DNA of 64,000 nt from Harenicola maris (GCA_018524345.1 JADQAZ010000004.1:62001-126000), one strand, 5' to 3'; shown: positions 8,182-17,463, counted from the first letter of the stretch. Notes: generated by a model not told the origin, from the sequence alone. A program made the numbers and translations.

Positions 8182-9012
8182 TCAGAGCTCTTGGTCTTCT
8201 TCCGGGTCCTTGTTGTGCGCCGCACAATAAGCCCGCCAGAGGTCAGGTCGTCGTTCTTTCGTTAGCCTTTCGGCCGCGCGCTTTCGCCACTTTGCGATGT
8301 CGCCATGGTGCCCGGAGAGAAGAACTTCGGGAACTGTCTGGCCACCCCAGTCGTTCGGGCGCGTGTACTGTGGGTGCTCGAGAAGCCCGTCGGAGAAGGA
8401 TTCCTCCTCTGTCGAGGCCTGATTCCCAAGCACGCGGGGTATAAGACGGACTGTCGCGTCGATCAAGGCCTGAGCGGCGATCTCGCCGCCTGTGAGGACA
8501 AAATCTCCTATTGAGACCTCTTGCACGCCGAAAGTGTCGATGGCGCGTTGGTCAAACCCCTCGAAACGGCCGCACAGCAGGGTCATGCCCGCGCCCTTGG
8601 CCCATGTGGCGGCCATTTCCTGCGTCAGGGGTTTGCCGCGGGGCGAGAGGGCGATGACCGGCCATTGGTCGCGCGGTGCGCTGCCCTTTTGCGCCTCGGC
8701 CAAAGCGGCGGTGAGGACATCGGGGCGCAGCACCATGCCCGCGCCGCCGCCTGTGGGCGTGTCGTCGACATTGCGGTGTTTGCCGATGCCAAAGCGGCGC
8801 AGGTCGATGGTGTCCAGCGCCCAGAGGCCATCCTGCAGGGCCTTGCCCGTGAGGGAGGCCCCCAGAACGCCGGGGAAGACATCGGGGAAGAGGGTGATGA
8901 TCTTGGCGGTCCATGCGCCTTTGAGGCGGGGCGTCGGCGTCATCAGGTCGCGCGGTTGCACGCTGGCGCTGATCGAGAGGCGGCCGTGGGATTTTGAGGG
9001 GGTGTCGGTCAC
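8182..9012 (-). CDS. trmD: tRNA (guanine-N1-)-methyltransferase TrmD
   Basis: A 276-residue SPOUT enzyme that makes m1G37 in tRNAs from S-adenosylmethionine, preventing +1 frameshifts. The trefoil-knot motifs are present: [25 protein letters not shown], and [11 protein letters not shown] followed by [12 protein letters not shown]. The GTG start overlaps the rimM stop (GTGA). The N-terminus is about 30 residues longer than E. coli TrmD, so an internal start at [11 protein letters not shown] (residue 24) is possible. Confidence 0.95.
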   Translation of the reverse strand: MTDTPSKSHGRLSISASVQPRDLMTPTPRLKGAWTAKIITLFPDVFPGVLGASLTGKALQDGLWALDTIDLRRFGIGKHRNVDDTPTGGGAGMVLRPDVLTAALAEAQKGSAPRDQWPVIALSPRGKPLTQEMAATWAKGAGMTLLCGRFEGFDQRAIDTFGVQEVSIGDFVLTGGEIAAQALIDATVRLIPRVLGNQASTEEESFSDGLLEHPQYTRPNDWGGQTVPEVLLSGHHGDIAKWRKRAAERLTKERRPDLWRAYCAAHNKDPEEDQEL

Positions 9013-9545
9013 TCGGGTTTCTCGCCCTTGCTGCCAAAGGTGCCCTCGGGCGGGTCGGTGACGATGCGGCCCTTGGCGATGTCGACGGTGGGCACGGCCT
9101 TGAGGGTGAAGGGGATGAGGACGGTCTCGGCGCCGCCGTCAAGCTGCACTTCCATCAGATCGCCTGCGCCGTGGTCGTGCATGGCCTTGACCGTGCCAAG
9201 CAGCCCGCCGCCGGTGTCATAGACCGAAAGGCCGATCAGGTCGGCGTGGTAGTATTCGTCCTCGTCCAGATCGGGCAGCAGGGCGCGATCAAGGTAGAGG
9301 GGGGTGCCGCGCAGGGCATCGGCGGCCTCTTTGGTGCCGACGCCGGAGAGGCGGGCGGCGAAGGCCCCCTTCACCGCGCGGGTCAGGCGGATGTCAAAGC
9401 TGCGGGCGCCGTCCTCTGTCCAGAGCGGGCCATAGGCGGCGATGTCCTCTGGCATGGCGCAGAAGGATTTCACCCGCACCTCGCCTTTGACCCCAAAGGA
9501 GCCGGCGATGGCGCCGACGCAGACGCGGTCTGTTGCGCTGTTCAT
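9009..9545 (-). CDS. rimM: 16S rRNA processing protein RimM
   Basis: A 178-residue 30S assembly factor that binds S19 and the head of 16S rRNA. It has an N-terminal RimM domain ([20 protein letters not shown]) and a PRC-barrel second domain ([15 protein letters not shown], then DLMEVQL and [13 protein letters not shown]). The ATG overlaps the stop of a 47-codon gene (ATGA), and its own stop overlaps the trmD GTG. Confidence 0.95.
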   Translation of the reverse strand: MNSATDRVCVGAIAGSFGVKGEVRVKSFCAMPEDIAAYGPLWTEDGARSFDIRLTRAVKGAFAARLSGVGTKEAADALRGTPLYLDRALLPDLDEDEYYHADLIGLSVYDTGGGLLGTVKAMHDHGAGDLMEVQLDGGAETVLIPFTLKAVPTVDIAKGRIVTDPPEGTFGSKGEKPE

Positions 9546-9685
9546 TGGGCCACCCCCCGGCAGATGCCGCCGGAGGTGGTGCCGCCGGCCTCGGTGCATT
9601 TTTTGCCTGCGACATCGGCATGGGCGAACCAGCCAAAGGCGAGGGCCGCGGCGGGGATGAGGATTTTGCGCAGTAGCCAGATCAT
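9542..9685 (-). CDS. 47-residue exported peptide between bluB and rimM
   Basis: A short gene inside the operon. The product begins [21 protein letters not shown], a signal peptide or single membrane helix, and continues [13 protein letters not shown] with a second cysteine in GGICRGVAQ. The start is directly after the bluB stop and the stop overlaps the rimM ATG, so it is probably translated by coupling. No function is known to me. The two cysteines after the helix could form a disulfide in the periplasm. Confidence 0.65.
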   Translation of the reverse strand: MIWLLRKILIPAAALAFGWFAHADVAGKKCTEAGGTTSGGICRGVAQ

Positions 9686-10318
9686 TTACAGCACTTCCAT
9701 TTCAAGGGTTCGGGAGCGGGCCTCCCAGTTTTCGCGCATCAATTCGGGCTCTTCGCTGTCCTCTTCGGGCCAGCCGATGCAGAAATAGCCGATCAGTTTC
9801 CAATCCTGCGTGACACCGAGGTCGGCGGCAAGGCGGGCGGGATCGAGGATCGAGACCCAGCCGAGGCCGAGGCCATGGGCGCGCAGCATCAGCCACATTT
9901 GCGTCACGGCGGCGACAACGGAGTAGTCGCGCATTTCGGGCATGGTGGTGGCGCCAAGGTGGCTGCCTTTCTCTGTGCCGGTTTCGCTGAAGACAGCGAG
10001 GTGGACGGGGGCGTTTTGCATGCCAGAGAGTTTCAGACCGCTATAAAGCGCGGCCCTGTCGCCCGCGAGGCCAGCGAGGGCCTTGGCATTGGTGTCTTTG
10101 AAATTTGCGATGGCGGCGGCGCGGGGTTCGGGGGAATTGACCCGGATCAGGCGCCACGGCTCCGACAGGCCCACGGAAGGGGCCAGCCGGATCGTGTCGA
10201 GACAATGGGCCAGAAGCCCCTCGTCCACAGGGTCGGTTCGAAAATGGCGGACATCGCGCCGCCATTTCAGCAGGTCAAGGAACTGGCCTTGAAACGCTTT
10301 GTCGAACCGAACCTCCAT
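9686..10318 (-). CDS. bluB: 5,6-dimethylbenzimidazole synthase BluB
   Basis: A 210-residue flavin enzyme of the nitroreductase fold. BluB breaks down reduced FMN to make the lower ligand of vitamin B12. The signature stretches are present: [40 protein letters not shown] and [10 protein letters not shown]. These separate it from general nitroreductases. The location between rpsP and rimM is unusual for a cobalamin gene, and no other B12 gene is in the window. It starts 7 bp after rpsP. Confidence 0.88.
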   Translation of the reverse strand: MEVRFDKAFQGQFLDLLKWRRDVRHFRTDPVDEGLLAHCLDTIRLAPSVGLSEPWRLIRVNSPEPRAAAIANFKDTNAKALAGLAGDRAALYSGLKLSGMQNAPVHLAVFSETGTEKGSHLGATTMPEMRDYSVVAAVTQMWLMLRAHGLGLGWVSILDPARLAADLGVTQDWKLIGYFCIGWPEEDSEEPELMRENWEARSRTLEMEVL

Positions 10319-10325
10319 GGGCCGA

Positions 10326-10751
10326 TTACTCGGCGCTTGCTTCTTCGGCGGCTTCCTCGGCGGGAGCTTCCTCAGCTGGGGCTGCTGCGGCTTCTTTAGC
10401 GGCCTCTGCGGCGGCTTCGGCCTTGGCGGCTTTTTCTTCTACGCGCTCTTGGGCTTTCTTGCCGGGGACCGCTTTCTTGGGGTTGTTGCGCTCTTTTTTG
10501 TCAACAACGCCAGCGGCTTCGAGCATGCGGGAGATACGGTCGGTTGGCTGTGCACCTTCGCCGAGCCAGTACTGGACGCGCTCCATGTTCATTTTCACGC
10601 GCTCTTCGCTGTCTTTGGGCAGGAGCGGGTTGTATGTGCCCAGTTTTTCGATGAAGCGGCCATCGCGTGGCATGCGGCTGTCGGCCGCGACGATGCGATA
10701 GAAGGGGCGCTTTTTGCTGCCGCCGCGGGCAAGACGAATTTTCATAGCCAT
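10326..10751 (-). CDS. rpsP: 30S ribosomal protein S16 with long acidic/alanine tail
   Basis: The first 85 residues are a normal S16 ([50 protein letters not shown]). The protein is 141 residues, against about 82 in E. coli, with a C-terminal extension of about 55 residues built almost only from Ala, Glu and Lys, probably a helix on the ribosome surface. Extended S16 tails are known in alphaproteobacteria; the role is unclear. The last codons and stop form a short hairpin, GCCGA / TCGGC. Confidence 0.95.
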   Translation of the reverse strand: MAMKIRLARGGSKKRPFYRIVAADSRMPRDGRFIEKLGTYNPLLPKDSEERVKMNMERVQYWLGEGAQPTDRISRMLEAAGVVDKKERNNPKKAVPGKKAQERVEEKAAKAEAAAEAAKEAAAAPAEEAPAEEAAEEASAE

Positions 10752-10794
10752 TGTGAGTTTCTCCTTAAGATGGCGTTGACCGGTGATTTGCCGG

Positions 10795-11091
10795 TTATTC
10801 TTGGTGTTTCAGGTGGTGTTGGATGACTTCCTGAATGATGAAATTCAGGAAATCCTTAGCGAATTCGGGGTCGAGGTTGGCGCGTTTTGCCAGATCCTCC
10901 AGCCGCTCGATCTGGGCGGCCTCTCGGGTGGGGTCGGAGGCGGGCAGGGCGTGTTCTGCCTTGAGCTTGCCGACGGCCTTGGTGTGTTTGAACCGCTCGC
11001 CCAGCGTGTAGACGAGGATGGCATCGAGGCGGTCGATGCTTTCGCGGTGTTCGGCCAGAACCTCGGCCGCGCGGGTGGTGTCGTTGCTCAT
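10795..11091 (-). CDS. Chorismate mutase, AroQ type
   Basis: A 98-residue all-helical enzyme converting chorismate to prephenate for Phe/Tyr synthesis. The first helix carries [21 protein letters not shown], and [20 protein letters not shown] supplies the Lys and Arg active-site residues of the AroQ fold. Its ATG overlaps the upstream acetyltransferase stop (ATGA). A stand-alone mutase next to rpsP is common in this group. Confidence 0.9.
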   Translation of the reverse strand: MSNDTTRAAEVLAEHRESIDRLDAILVYTLGERFKHTKAVGKLKAEHALPASDPTREAAQIERLEDLAKRANLDPEFAKDFLNFIIQEVIQHHLKHQE

Positions 11092-11603
11092 ATGCGGGCC
11101 TCCTTGGGGTGGCGGAAGATGTTGACCGTGCCGAGTTTGCCAAGGTCGAAGGTGCCTTCCTGCTGCGCGCCGAGGCGGCGGGCGAGGGCGGCGCTGGCGT
11201 GGTTTTCCGGCGCGACGAAGGAGATCGCGGTTTTCCAGTTCAGCGTGTTGAAGACAAAGTCGAGGGCGGCTGTTGCGGCCTCGGTGGCGTAGCCTTTACC
11301 CTCGAAGCCGCCCATCAGGTCATAGGCGATTTCGGGTTCGGGCCAGCCCTCGGGGCACCATGGGCCGACCATGCCGCAAAAAGCGCCAGTTGCGGTTTCC
11401 TCAACCGCCCAGCGGCCATAGCCGCGCAGGTGCCAATGGCCGATTTCGGCGGCCAGCGTGCGCCATGTCTGGGCGTGGGTCTGCGGCCCGCCGACGAAAT
11501 GGGAGCGTTCGGAGGCATAGAATTCGGCCAGCGCGGGGTAGTCGCCCTGTTGGGGCGCGCGCAGGGTCAAACGCTCTGTCTGGAGGGTGGGGATCAGGGT
11601 CAT
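11088..11603 (-). CDS. GNAT family N-acetyltransferase
   Basis: A 171-residue acetyltransferase of the RimJ/RimL subgroup (Acetyltransf_3). Visible are the N-terminal LQTERLTLRAP, the CoA-binding region GGFEGKGYATEAATAAL (about 111-127), and SFVAPENHASAALARRLGA near the end. The substrate could be a protein N-terminus or a small molecule. It lies between ffh and the chorismate mutase, with the stop overlapping the latter's start. Confidence 0.85.
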   Translation of the reverse strand: MTLIPTLQTERLTLRAPQQGDYPALAEFYASERSHFVGGPQTHAQTWRTLAAEIGHWHLRGYGRWAVEETATGAFCGMVGPWCPEGWPEPEIAYDLMGGFEGKGYATEAATAALDFVFNTLNWKTAISFVAPENHASAALARRLGAQQEGTFDLGKLGTVNIFRHPKEARI

Positions 11604-11609
11604 GGCCGG

Positions 11610-13115
11610 TTATTTCTTTTTGCCAAAGCCGGAGAGGCCGGGGGGCAAGCCGCCGCCGCCAAGGCCGGGCAGGCCGCCTGCGCCTTTGGGCATCTGCATG
11701 CCCATTTTCTTGGCCGCGGCTTCCATGGCTGCGGGGTCGTTCATGTCGGGCATGGCGCCGCCCTTGCCCATCATGCCCTTCATGGCCTGTTTGAGCATGC
11801 CGCCTTTGCCCATTTTACCCATCTTTTTCATCATGTCCGCCATTTGGCGGTGCATTTTCATCAGCTTGTTCAGCTCTGACACTTCAAGCCCTGCACCCTT
11901 GGCGATCCGCTTTTTGCGGGAGGCCTGGAGCAGCTGCGGGTTGGCGCGTTCGCGTTTGGTCATGGACTGGATCAGGGCGATCTGGCGGCGCAGGATGCTG
12001 TCGTCAAAGCCTGCGGCGTCCATTTGCTTTTGCATTTTGCCCATGCCGGGGAGCATGCCCATCATGCCCTCCATCCCGCCCATTTTGAGCATCTGTTCCA
12101 GTTGGGATTTCAGGTCGTTCATGTTGAACTGACCCTTCTGGAAGCGCTTCATCATGCGCTCGGCCTGTTCGGCCTCAATGGTTTCCTGCGCCTTTTCCAC
12201 CAGCGAGACGATGTCGCCCATGCCAAGGATGCGGCCTGCGACACGTTCGGGGTGGAATTCCTCTAGCGCGTCGAGTTTCTCGCCAAGGCCGACGTATTTG
12301 ATCGGCTGGCCAGTGACCGCGCGCATGGAGAGCGCCGCGCCGCCGCGGCCGTCGCCGTCCATACGGGTGAGGACAACGCCGGTGATGCCGATGCGTTGGT
12401 CGAAATTCTCGGCGGTGTGCACGGCGTCCTGACCGGTCAGGCCATCGACGACGAGCAGGGTTTCGCGGGGGGTGGCGACGTCGCGGACAGCCTCGACCTC
12501 TGCCATCAGCTCATCATCGATGGAGAGGCGGCCCGCGGTGTCGAGCATGTAGACGTCATAGCCGCCAAGGGTGGCCTGTTGTTTGGCGCGTTTGGCGATG
12601 TCGACGGGTTTCTGGCCCGGAACGATGGGCAGGGTGTCGACGCCGATTTGCGTGCCAAGGATGGCGAGCTGTTCCATCGCGGCGGGGCGGTTCACATCGA
12701 GCGAGGCCATGAGGACGCGCTTGCCGTTCTTGGCGGTCAGACGTTTGGCGAGTTTGGCGGTTGTGGTGGTTTTACCGCCGCCCTGCAGGCCGACCATCAG
12801 GATCGGCGCGGGCGGGTTGTCGACCTTGAGCTCGCCGGGGTTTTCCGTGTCGCCCGCCAGAACATGGACCAGTTCGTCATGGACGATCTTGACCACCTGT
12901 TGGCCGGGGGTGACGGATTTGGTCACGGCCTGACCAGTGGCCTTTTCCTGCACCGCCTTCACAAAGTCGCGGGCGACGGGCAGGGAGACATCGGCCTCGA
13001 GCAGGGCCACGCGGACCTCGCGCAGGGCGGTTTTGACATCGTCTTCGGACAGGGCGCCCTGTTTGGTCAGACGATCAAAGACGCCAGAGAGGCGTTCGGA
13101 CAGATTTTCAAACAT
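11610..13115 (-). CDS. ffh: Signal recognition particle protein Ffh
   Basis: A 501-residue SRP54 GTPase that targets nascent membrane proteins with SRP RNA and FtsY. It has an N domain (residues 1-90, MFENLSERLSGVFDRL), a G domain with the P-loop GLQGGGKTTTTAKLA, DTAGRL and TRMDGDGRGGAAL, and a methionine-rich M domain ending in a Gly/Pro/Met tail. I start at MFENLSERL, five codons into the open frame, by family alignment. It is the first gene of the operon running to rpmE. Confidence 0.96.
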   Translation of the reverse strand: MFENLSERLSGVFDRLTKQGALSEDDVKTALREVRVALLEADVSLPVARDFVKAVQEKATGQAVTKSVTPGQQVVKIVHDELVHVLAGDTENPGELKVDNPPAPILMVGLQGGGKTTTTAKLAKRLTAKNGKRVLMASLDVNRPAAMEQLAILGTQIGVDTLPIVPGQKPVDIAKRAKQQATLGGYDVYMLDTAGRLSIDDELMAEVEAVRDVATPRETLLVVDGLTGQDAVHTAENFDQRIGITGVVLTRMDGDGRGGAALSMRAVTGQPIKYVGLGEKLDALEEFHPERVAGRILGMGDIVSLVEKAQETIEAEQAERMMKRFQKGQFNMNDLKSQLEQMLKMGGMEGMMGMLPGMGKMQKQMDAAGFDDSILRRQIALIQSMTKRERANPQLLQASRKKRIAKGAGLEVSELNKLMKMHRQMADMMKKMGKMGKGGMLKQAMKGMMGKGGAMPDMNDPAAMEAAAKKMGMQMPKGAGGLPGLGGGGLPPGLSGFGKKK

Positions 13116-13300
13116 GCGCCGGCCCTCCATGGCCCCGTTAACGTGTCATGCCGCCTCTAGGTAAGAAGCGGCGGCTCAAAGCACAATTGCCCCCACGGGC
13201 GTAACACGCTGGTGGGGGGCGATCCCGGCATAGGCCAAGGGACCGGAAGGCTGGTGCTTCCGGATTGCTGGGCGGGGATAGGCCAGAAGGGGCGGGAGAG
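13116..13300. other. Non-coding interval between ada and ffh
   Basis: This 185-bp gap has no credible gene. It contains a hairpin with CCGGAAG / CTTCCGG arms (about 13241-13264) and a GCCCCCAC / GTGGGGGG pair (about 13189-13220). It should contain the ffh promoter. I looked for SRP RNA here and did not find its conserved core. Confidence 0.5.
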
Positions 13301-14368
13301 TCAAGCGTGGTTGGGGGCGGGCAGGTAGCTGCGCTCTATCTCCAGCAGTTGTTGTTTGCGCCAGAGGCCGCCGCCGTAGCCGGTGAGGGAGCCATCGGCG
13401 CCGATGACGCGGTGGCAGGGGATGATCAGGGCGAGGCGGTTGGCCCCGTTGGCGCGGGCCACGGCGCGGGTGGCGGTGGGGCTTTCGATCTGGCGGGCGA
13501 TATCGGCGTAGCTGCGGGTTTCGCCGGCGGGGATGGTTTGCAGGGCCTTCCAGACATCGCGTTGAAAACCGGTGCCGCCGGTGGCGAGGGGCACGGTGAA
13601 GGCCGCGCTTTGCCCGGCGAAGAAGGCAGCGAGTTCGGTGCGCGTTTGTTCGGTGCTGGCGCTTTTGCCGATGCCGACGGCGCCTTTGGCGTCGGCCTCC
13701 AGCGCGGCGACCTCGGATTTCAGGGCGCGGCGTTCGAGGAATTCGAGCAGGTAGAGGTGACTGTCGGTGCCTATGGCGATCATGTCGCCGAGGGGTGTTT
13801 CGATCCAGTCGGCCAGAAGGAGCGCGTCATTGGACAGGGTGCCCGGTGCGCGGCCGAGCAATTTGGCGAAGGCGGCGCGGAAGGCGCTGGGGGAGGAGAA
13901 TTGCGCGTCGATCTGGGCCTCGATCACCTTGCCGCCCTCGGCGAGGGTGCCGAAACCCTCTCGCAGGCGCTGTTGGCGGGCCATTTCAAGGAAGGTCATG
14001 CCGTATTGGCGTTTGAAGGCGCGGCGGACGGTGGAGGGGTCGAGCCCCATGCGGGTGATGTCGCCCTCATACCAACGCCTGTGCGGCTCGGCCTCCAGCG
14101 CCTTGAGCAGGCGGGCGATGGCGGGGTCTGCCGCCGCGCCGGGGGCGAGGGGGTGGCAGCGTTTGCAGGGGCGAAAGCCTGCCTCGATACATTCGGCCAC
14201 GGTGGGGAAAAAGGTGCAGTTCTCCGCCTTGGGTTTGCGGGCCGGGCAGGTCAGGCGGCAAAAGACGCCTGTGCTGGAGACGCCGACATAGGCGCGCCCG
14301 TCATAGGCGGTGTCGCGCGCGAGGAGGGCTTTGTACAGGGTTGTGGCGTCTGGCAGATCAAAGAGCAT
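13301..14368 (-). CDS. ada: Ada: alkylation-repair methyltransferase and activator
   Basis: A 355-residue protein with the full Ada layout. Residues 1-80 are the zinc/methyl-phosphotriester domain with Cys37, Cys41, Cys68 and Cys71 (GVFCRLTCPAR and CKRC), matching E. coli C38/C42/C69/C72. About 85-180 is an AraC-type helix-turn-helix. About 190-350 is the O6-methylguanine methyltransferase domain with the acceptor Cys318 in IPCHRVIG. It repairs methylated DNA and switches on adaptive-response genes once methylated. A second, shorter Ada-like gene lies at 20304-21152 beside nth. Confidence 0.95.
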   Translation of the reverse strand: MLFDLPDATTLYKALLARDTAYDGRAYVGVSSTGVFCRLTCPARKPKAENCTFFPTVAECIEAGFRPCKRCHPLAPGAAADPAIARLLKALEAEPHRRWYEGDITRMGLDPSTVRRAFKRQYGMTFLEMARQQRLREGFGTLAEGGKVIEAQIDAQFSSPSAFRAAFAKLLGRAPGTLSNDALLLADWIETPLGDMIAIGTDSHLYLLEFLERRALKSEVAALEADAKGAVGIGKSASTEQTRTELAAFFAGQSAAFTVPLATGGTGFQRDVWKALQTIPAGETRSYADIARQIESPTATRAVARANGANRLALIIPCHRVIGADGSLTGYGGGLWRKQQLLEIERSYLPAPNHA

Positions 14369-14542
14369 AGGGAGTTGATAGCACGCCCAAATTCCCTTGC
14401 CGCCGAAAATCGGGCGTCTATTGCCGGAAACGTGATCGCCAAGTCTGCGCGAAATCCCGCAGATTGGCGGGGCTGCCCTTGCGCCCTGTATTTTTGAACG
14501 TAAGATTGATGTGGGGGCAGTTTTGTTGGGAATTGCACAGAG

Positions 14543-15424
14543 ATGTCATTAGACGCTTGGGACGAAGTTCGCACGGCCTATCATGTGGCCCGCCTTGGCA
14601 CCGTGAGCGGTGCGGCGGAGGCATTGGGCGTGCATCATGCGACGGTTATCCGCCATATTGACGCGCTGGAGGATCGCCTTGGGGCGAAGCTGTTCCAGCG
14701 CCATGCCCGTGGCTATACCGCCACCGAGGCGGGCAATGATCTGTTGCAGGTGGCCAAGGCCACGGATGATCAGTTTACCCAGATGGCCGGCCGGATCAGC
14801 GGTCAGGGCGATACGGTGTCCGGCGAGTTGGTGATCACCACGCTGCCGGGGCTGTCTATCCTTCTGTCGCCGATGCTGCGCGATTACGGGCGGATGTATC
14901 CCGATGTGACGATCCGCTTTATGACGGACGAGCGGGTGTATCGCCTTGAATACGGCGAGGCGCATCTGGCCATTCGGGCGGGGTCCAAGCCTGACGAGCC
15001 TGACAATGTGGTGCAGCCCTTTATGCCCGCCAACTTCGCCCTTTATGCGACCGACGAGTATATCGAGACCTACGGCCGCCTGACCGAGGGGGAGTGGGGC
15101 GACCACCGGTTTGTCAGTGCGACGGACGGGATGGAGCGCGCCTCTTTTATCAGTTGGCTGGAGGATACGGTTCCCCAGAAGAACATCTGTTTCCGCACCA
15201 CGCGGCAGCGCACCATGGAGGATGCGATTGTGGCGGGGATCGGCATCGGCTTTATGCCGGTGTTCATGGGCGAGGAGACCAAGGGCGTTCAGATGGTCCT
15301 GCCACCGCGTCCGGAGTGGAGCGCGATGACCTGGCTTGTGACCCATGTTGACCTGCACCGCACCTTGAAGGTGCAGAGTATCGTTGCCTTTCTGAAGGAG
15401 CGGATCAGCGCCCTGAACGATTAG
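14543..15424 (+). CDS. LysR family transcriptional regulator
   Basis: A 293-residue regulator. The N-terminal winged helix (residues 6-65: AYHVARLGTVSGAAEALGVH, then IRHIDALEDRLGAKLF) is followed by a periplasmic-binding-like effector domain (about 92-290). It is divergent from ada with 174 bp between them, but LysR control of ada is not an established pattern. The gene ends 9 bp from the convergent ArsR gene. Target and effector are unknown. Confidence 0.88.
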   Translation: MSLDAWDEVRTAYHVARLGTVSGAAEALGVHHATVIRHIDALEDRLGAKLFQRHARGYTATEAGNDLLQVAKATDDQFTQMAGRISGQGDTVSGELVITTLPGLSILLSPMLRDYGRMYPDVTIRFMTDERVYRLEYGEAHLAIRAGSKPDEPDNVVQPFMPANFALYATDEYIETYGRLTEGEWGDHRFVSATDGMERASFISWLEDTVPQKNICFRTTRQRTMEDAIVAGIGIGFMPVFMGEETKGVQMVLPPRPEWSAMTWLVTHVDLHRTLKVQSIVAFLKERISALND

Positions 15425-15433
15425 GGGTGGGGG

Positions 15434-15766
15434 TCAGGGGCTTTCTGGGCCGAGCTCTTGGCTCAGGAAGGCCTCGAAGGCGTCGAGGTTGAGGGCGGCG
15501 ATCTGGCCGAAGCTTTCGATCCAGACTACGGCCTCGCGCATGGCGACGGGTTCGAGCTTGCACCATTTCACGCGGCCCCGCTTTTCCTGCGCGATCAGCC
15601 CTGCGCGGGTAAGGATGCCGAGGTGTTTGGAGATCGCGGCGAGGGACATGTCGAAGGGCTCTGCCACGTCCGTCACGGCCATGTCGTCCTCGAGCAGCAT
15701 TTGCAGGATGGCGCGGCGTGTCGGGTCCGCGAGGGCGGAGAATATGGCGTCGAGGTCGTGGCTCAT
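15434..15766 (-). CDS. ArsR family regulator (SdpR-like, no metal site visible)
   Basis: A 110-residue winged-helix repressor: FSALADPTRRAILQMLLEDD, then SLAAISKHLGILTRAGLI and a wing with EKRGRVKWCKL. The usual metal-binding ELCVCDL motif is replaced by MAVTDVAEPF, so it resembles SdpR/metal-independent members that often regulate an adjacent SRPBCC or SdpI gene; neither is adjacent here. A perfect palindrome 33 bp upstream of the start is probably its own operator. Confidence 0.88.
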   Translation of the reverse strand: MSHDLDAIFSALADPTRRAILQMLLEDDMAVTDVAEPFDMSLAAISKHLGILTRAGLIAQEKRGRVKWCKLEPVAMREAVVWIESFGQIAALNLDAFEAFLSQELGPESP

Positions 15767-15798
15767 CCCTTGGGGTTAGGGGGCATTGGCGCGCAAAG

Positions 15799-15814
15799 TC
15801 AACCAAATGGTTGA
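15799..15814. promoter_or_regulatory. Probable ArsR operator
   Basis: A perfect 16-bp palindrome, TCAACCAAATGGTTGA, 33 bp upstream of the ArsR-family start codon. CAACCA-type palindromes near a promoter are typical of SdpR/ArsR regulators, and position suggests autorepression. It is also about 90 bp upstream of the atp promoter. Confidence 0.65.
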
Positions 15815-15904
15815 ATGTGTTGCGGGCTGTGTTGAGTGGATGTGGCGTGTTGGGTTTGAAAAATAATGTCGTATTTACAGTGGGTTAGGGTCGCGTATCC
15901 TGCG

Positions 15905-15933
15905 TTGACTCTGTGTCCTGCTGCGCCTAGGTT
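15905..15933 (+). promoter_or_regulatory. Housekeeping promoter of the ATP synthase F0 operon
   Basis: TTGACT at 15905-15910 and TAGGTT at 15928-15933 are separated by 17 bp, a good sigma-70 type match for an alphaproteobacterium. The expected start is near 15940, giving a short leader before the atpI GTG at 15964. Confidence 0.6.
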
Positions 15934-15963
15934 CGCCGCAATCGTGAAAGGGGTGGTTTGCCA

Positions 15964-16278
15964 GTGGCTGACCGTGACGAAAACACCCGGCTGGAAGAAC
16001 TGGATGCGCGCATTCAGGCCCTCAAGCCCAAGGTGGAAGAGGCCCCCGTGAACGACGATCATTATAGTCAGGCCCAGTTGGGTTGGCGCATGGTGATCGA
16101 GCTGGTCGCGGGTTTGGCGATCGGGTTTGGTATAGGATACGGGCTGGACAGCCTGTTCGGGACGCTCCCGATCTTTCTTGTACTGTTTACGATGTTGGGC
16201 CTTGCGGCCGGTGTCAATGTGATGCTGCGCACCGCCAAGGAACTGCATGAGGATTATACCCCGCCTGGCGGGGATTGA
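15964..16278 (+). CDS. atpI: ATP synthase accessory subunit AtpI
   Basis: A 104-residue membrane protein (AtpI/AtpQ type) that assists assembly of the c-ring. After a charged N-terminus it has two helices (about 37-60 and 66-88: [19 protein letters not shown] and [17 protein letters not shown]). I choose the GTG at 15964 because AAAGGGG lies about 10 bases upstream; a TTG two codons earlier is too close to it. First gene of the F0 operon. Confidence 0.85.
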   Translation: MADRDENTRLEELDARIQALKPKVEEAPVNDDHYSQAQLGWRMVIELVAGLAIGFGIGYGLDSLFGTLPIFLVLFTMLGLAAGVNVMLRTAKELHEDYTPPGGD

Positions 16279-16318
16279 GATAAACGCCCCAAGGGGCAGC
16301 GAGACGAGGGACATCGAC

Positions 16319-17071
16319 GTGGCTGACGACGCGCATTCCGAGGGGGCACTCTCCTTCCATCCGATGGATCAGTTCATTGTCAAACCGCTGTTTGGCGATG
16401 GGGCGATCCATTGGTACACACCCACGAACGTCACGCTGTGGATGGCGTTGACTGTTGTGGCGGTACTGGCGCTTCTGGTGTTCTCGACACGCGGCCGTGC
16501 TGTGATCCCGACACGTGGCCAGTCGATTGCCGAGCTTGCCTACGGGTTTATCTACAAGATGGTTGAGGACGTGGCCGGCAAGGATGCCGTTGTTTACTTC
16601 CCCTATATCATGACCCTGTTCATGTTCATCGTTCTTGCCAACTTCCTTGGCCTGCTGCCAATGGCCTTTACCACCACATCGCATATCGCGGTTACGGCGG
16701 TTCTGGGTATGCTGGTCTTTGTGGCGGTCACCGCGATCGGCTTTGTCAAGCATGGCGCGGGCTTCCTTTCCCTCTTCTGGGTGTCTTCCGCGCCTTTGCC
16801 GCTGCGTCCCGTTCTGGCGCTTATCGAGGTGATTTCGTACTTCGTGCGCCCGGTGAGCCATTCCATTCGTCTGGCCGGTAACATGATGGCGGGCCACGCT
16901 GTTATCAAAGTGTTCGCGACTTTCGCGGCCATCACGGCCATTGCGCCTCTGTCGATTGCTGCTGTGACGGCGATCTACGCGCTGGAGGTCCTTGTGTCCT
17001 TCATCCAGGCCTATGTTTTCGCAATTCTGACCTGCGTGTATCTGCGCGATGCTTTGCATCCGAGCCACTAG
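16319..17071 (+). CDS. atpB: ATP synthase F0 subunit a
   Basis: A 250-residue subunit a, which forms the proton half-channels next to the c-ring. The essential arginine lies in [14 protein letters not shown], and the last helices follow ([22 protein letters not shown]). I start at GTG 16319 ([19 protein letters not shown]) with GAGGG eight bases upstream; the longer open frame overlaps atpI and is not conserved-looking. The N-terminus FHPMDQF is typical of alphaproteobacteria. Confidence 0.95.
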   Translation: MADDAHSEGALSFHPMDQFIVKPLFGDGAIHWYTPTNVTLWMALTVVAVLALLVFSTRGRAVIPTRGQSIAELAYGFIYKMVEDVAGKDAVVYFPYIMTLFMFIVLANFLGLLPMAFTTTSHIAVTAVLGMLVFVAVTAIGFVKHGAGFLSLFWVSSAPLPLRPVLALIEVISYFVRPVSHSIRLAGNMMAGHAVIKVFATFAAITAIAPLSIAAVTAIYALEVLVSFIQAYVFAILTCVYLRDALHPSH

Positions 17072-17143
17072 GGTCGGGGCGGGGAAACCTGCCCTACGGA
17101 GTAACCAAACTTTAATCCAAATTCCATCGTAAGGAGAATACAC

Positions 17144-17380
17144 ATGGAAGGTGATATCGCACAACTGGGTCAGTTCATTGGCGCGGGCCTCGCAGGTCTG
17201 GGCACTGGTCTTGCCGCTCTCGGCGTAGGTAACGTTGCCGCTAACTTCCTGGCGGGTGCACTGCGCAACCCGTCGGCTGCTGCTTCGCAGACAGCAACCC
17301 TGTTCATCGGCATCGCGTTTGCCGAAGCCCTGGGCATTTTCTCGTTCCTCGTTGCTCTGCTGCTGATGTTCGCAGTCTAA
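17144..17380 (+). CDS. atpE: ATP synthase F0 subunit c
   Basis: A 78-residue proteolipid forming the rotating ring. It is a two-helix hairpin with the polar loop ARNPSA (about 40-45) and the proton-carrying glutamate Glu61 in [11 protein letters not shown] strong ribosome site (AAGGAGAA) precedes it. A hairpin just downstream may help keep this mRNA abundant, fitting the many c copies per enzyme. Confidence 0.97.
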   Translation: MEGDIAQLGQFIGAGLAGLGTGLAALGVGNVAANFLAGALRNPSAAASQTATLFIGIAFAEALGIFSFLVALLLMFAV

Positions 17381-17408
17381 GGCACGACGACCGAAACGAT
17401 CCTTACGG

Positions 17409-17433
17409 CCAGGGGGGCGACATGCCCCTCTGG
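17409..17433 (+). other. Intercistronic hairpin between atpE and atpF'
   Basis: CCAGGGGGGC pairs with GCCCCTCTGG around a 5-base loop, with one mismatch. It sits 28 bases after the atpE stop and before the next ribosome site. It has no T-run, so it looks like an mRNA-stability or partial-termination element that would favour the high atpE dose. Confidence 0.55.
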
Positions 17434-17463
17434 TGTCACCATTTCCCTTAAGGGAGCTGCACG

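Noticed and set aside
13190-13270. SRP RNA (4.5S) next to ffh
   Set aside because: CCGGAAGG is present but the rest of the conserved SRP core (the GNAR loop and AGCAGCC side) is not.
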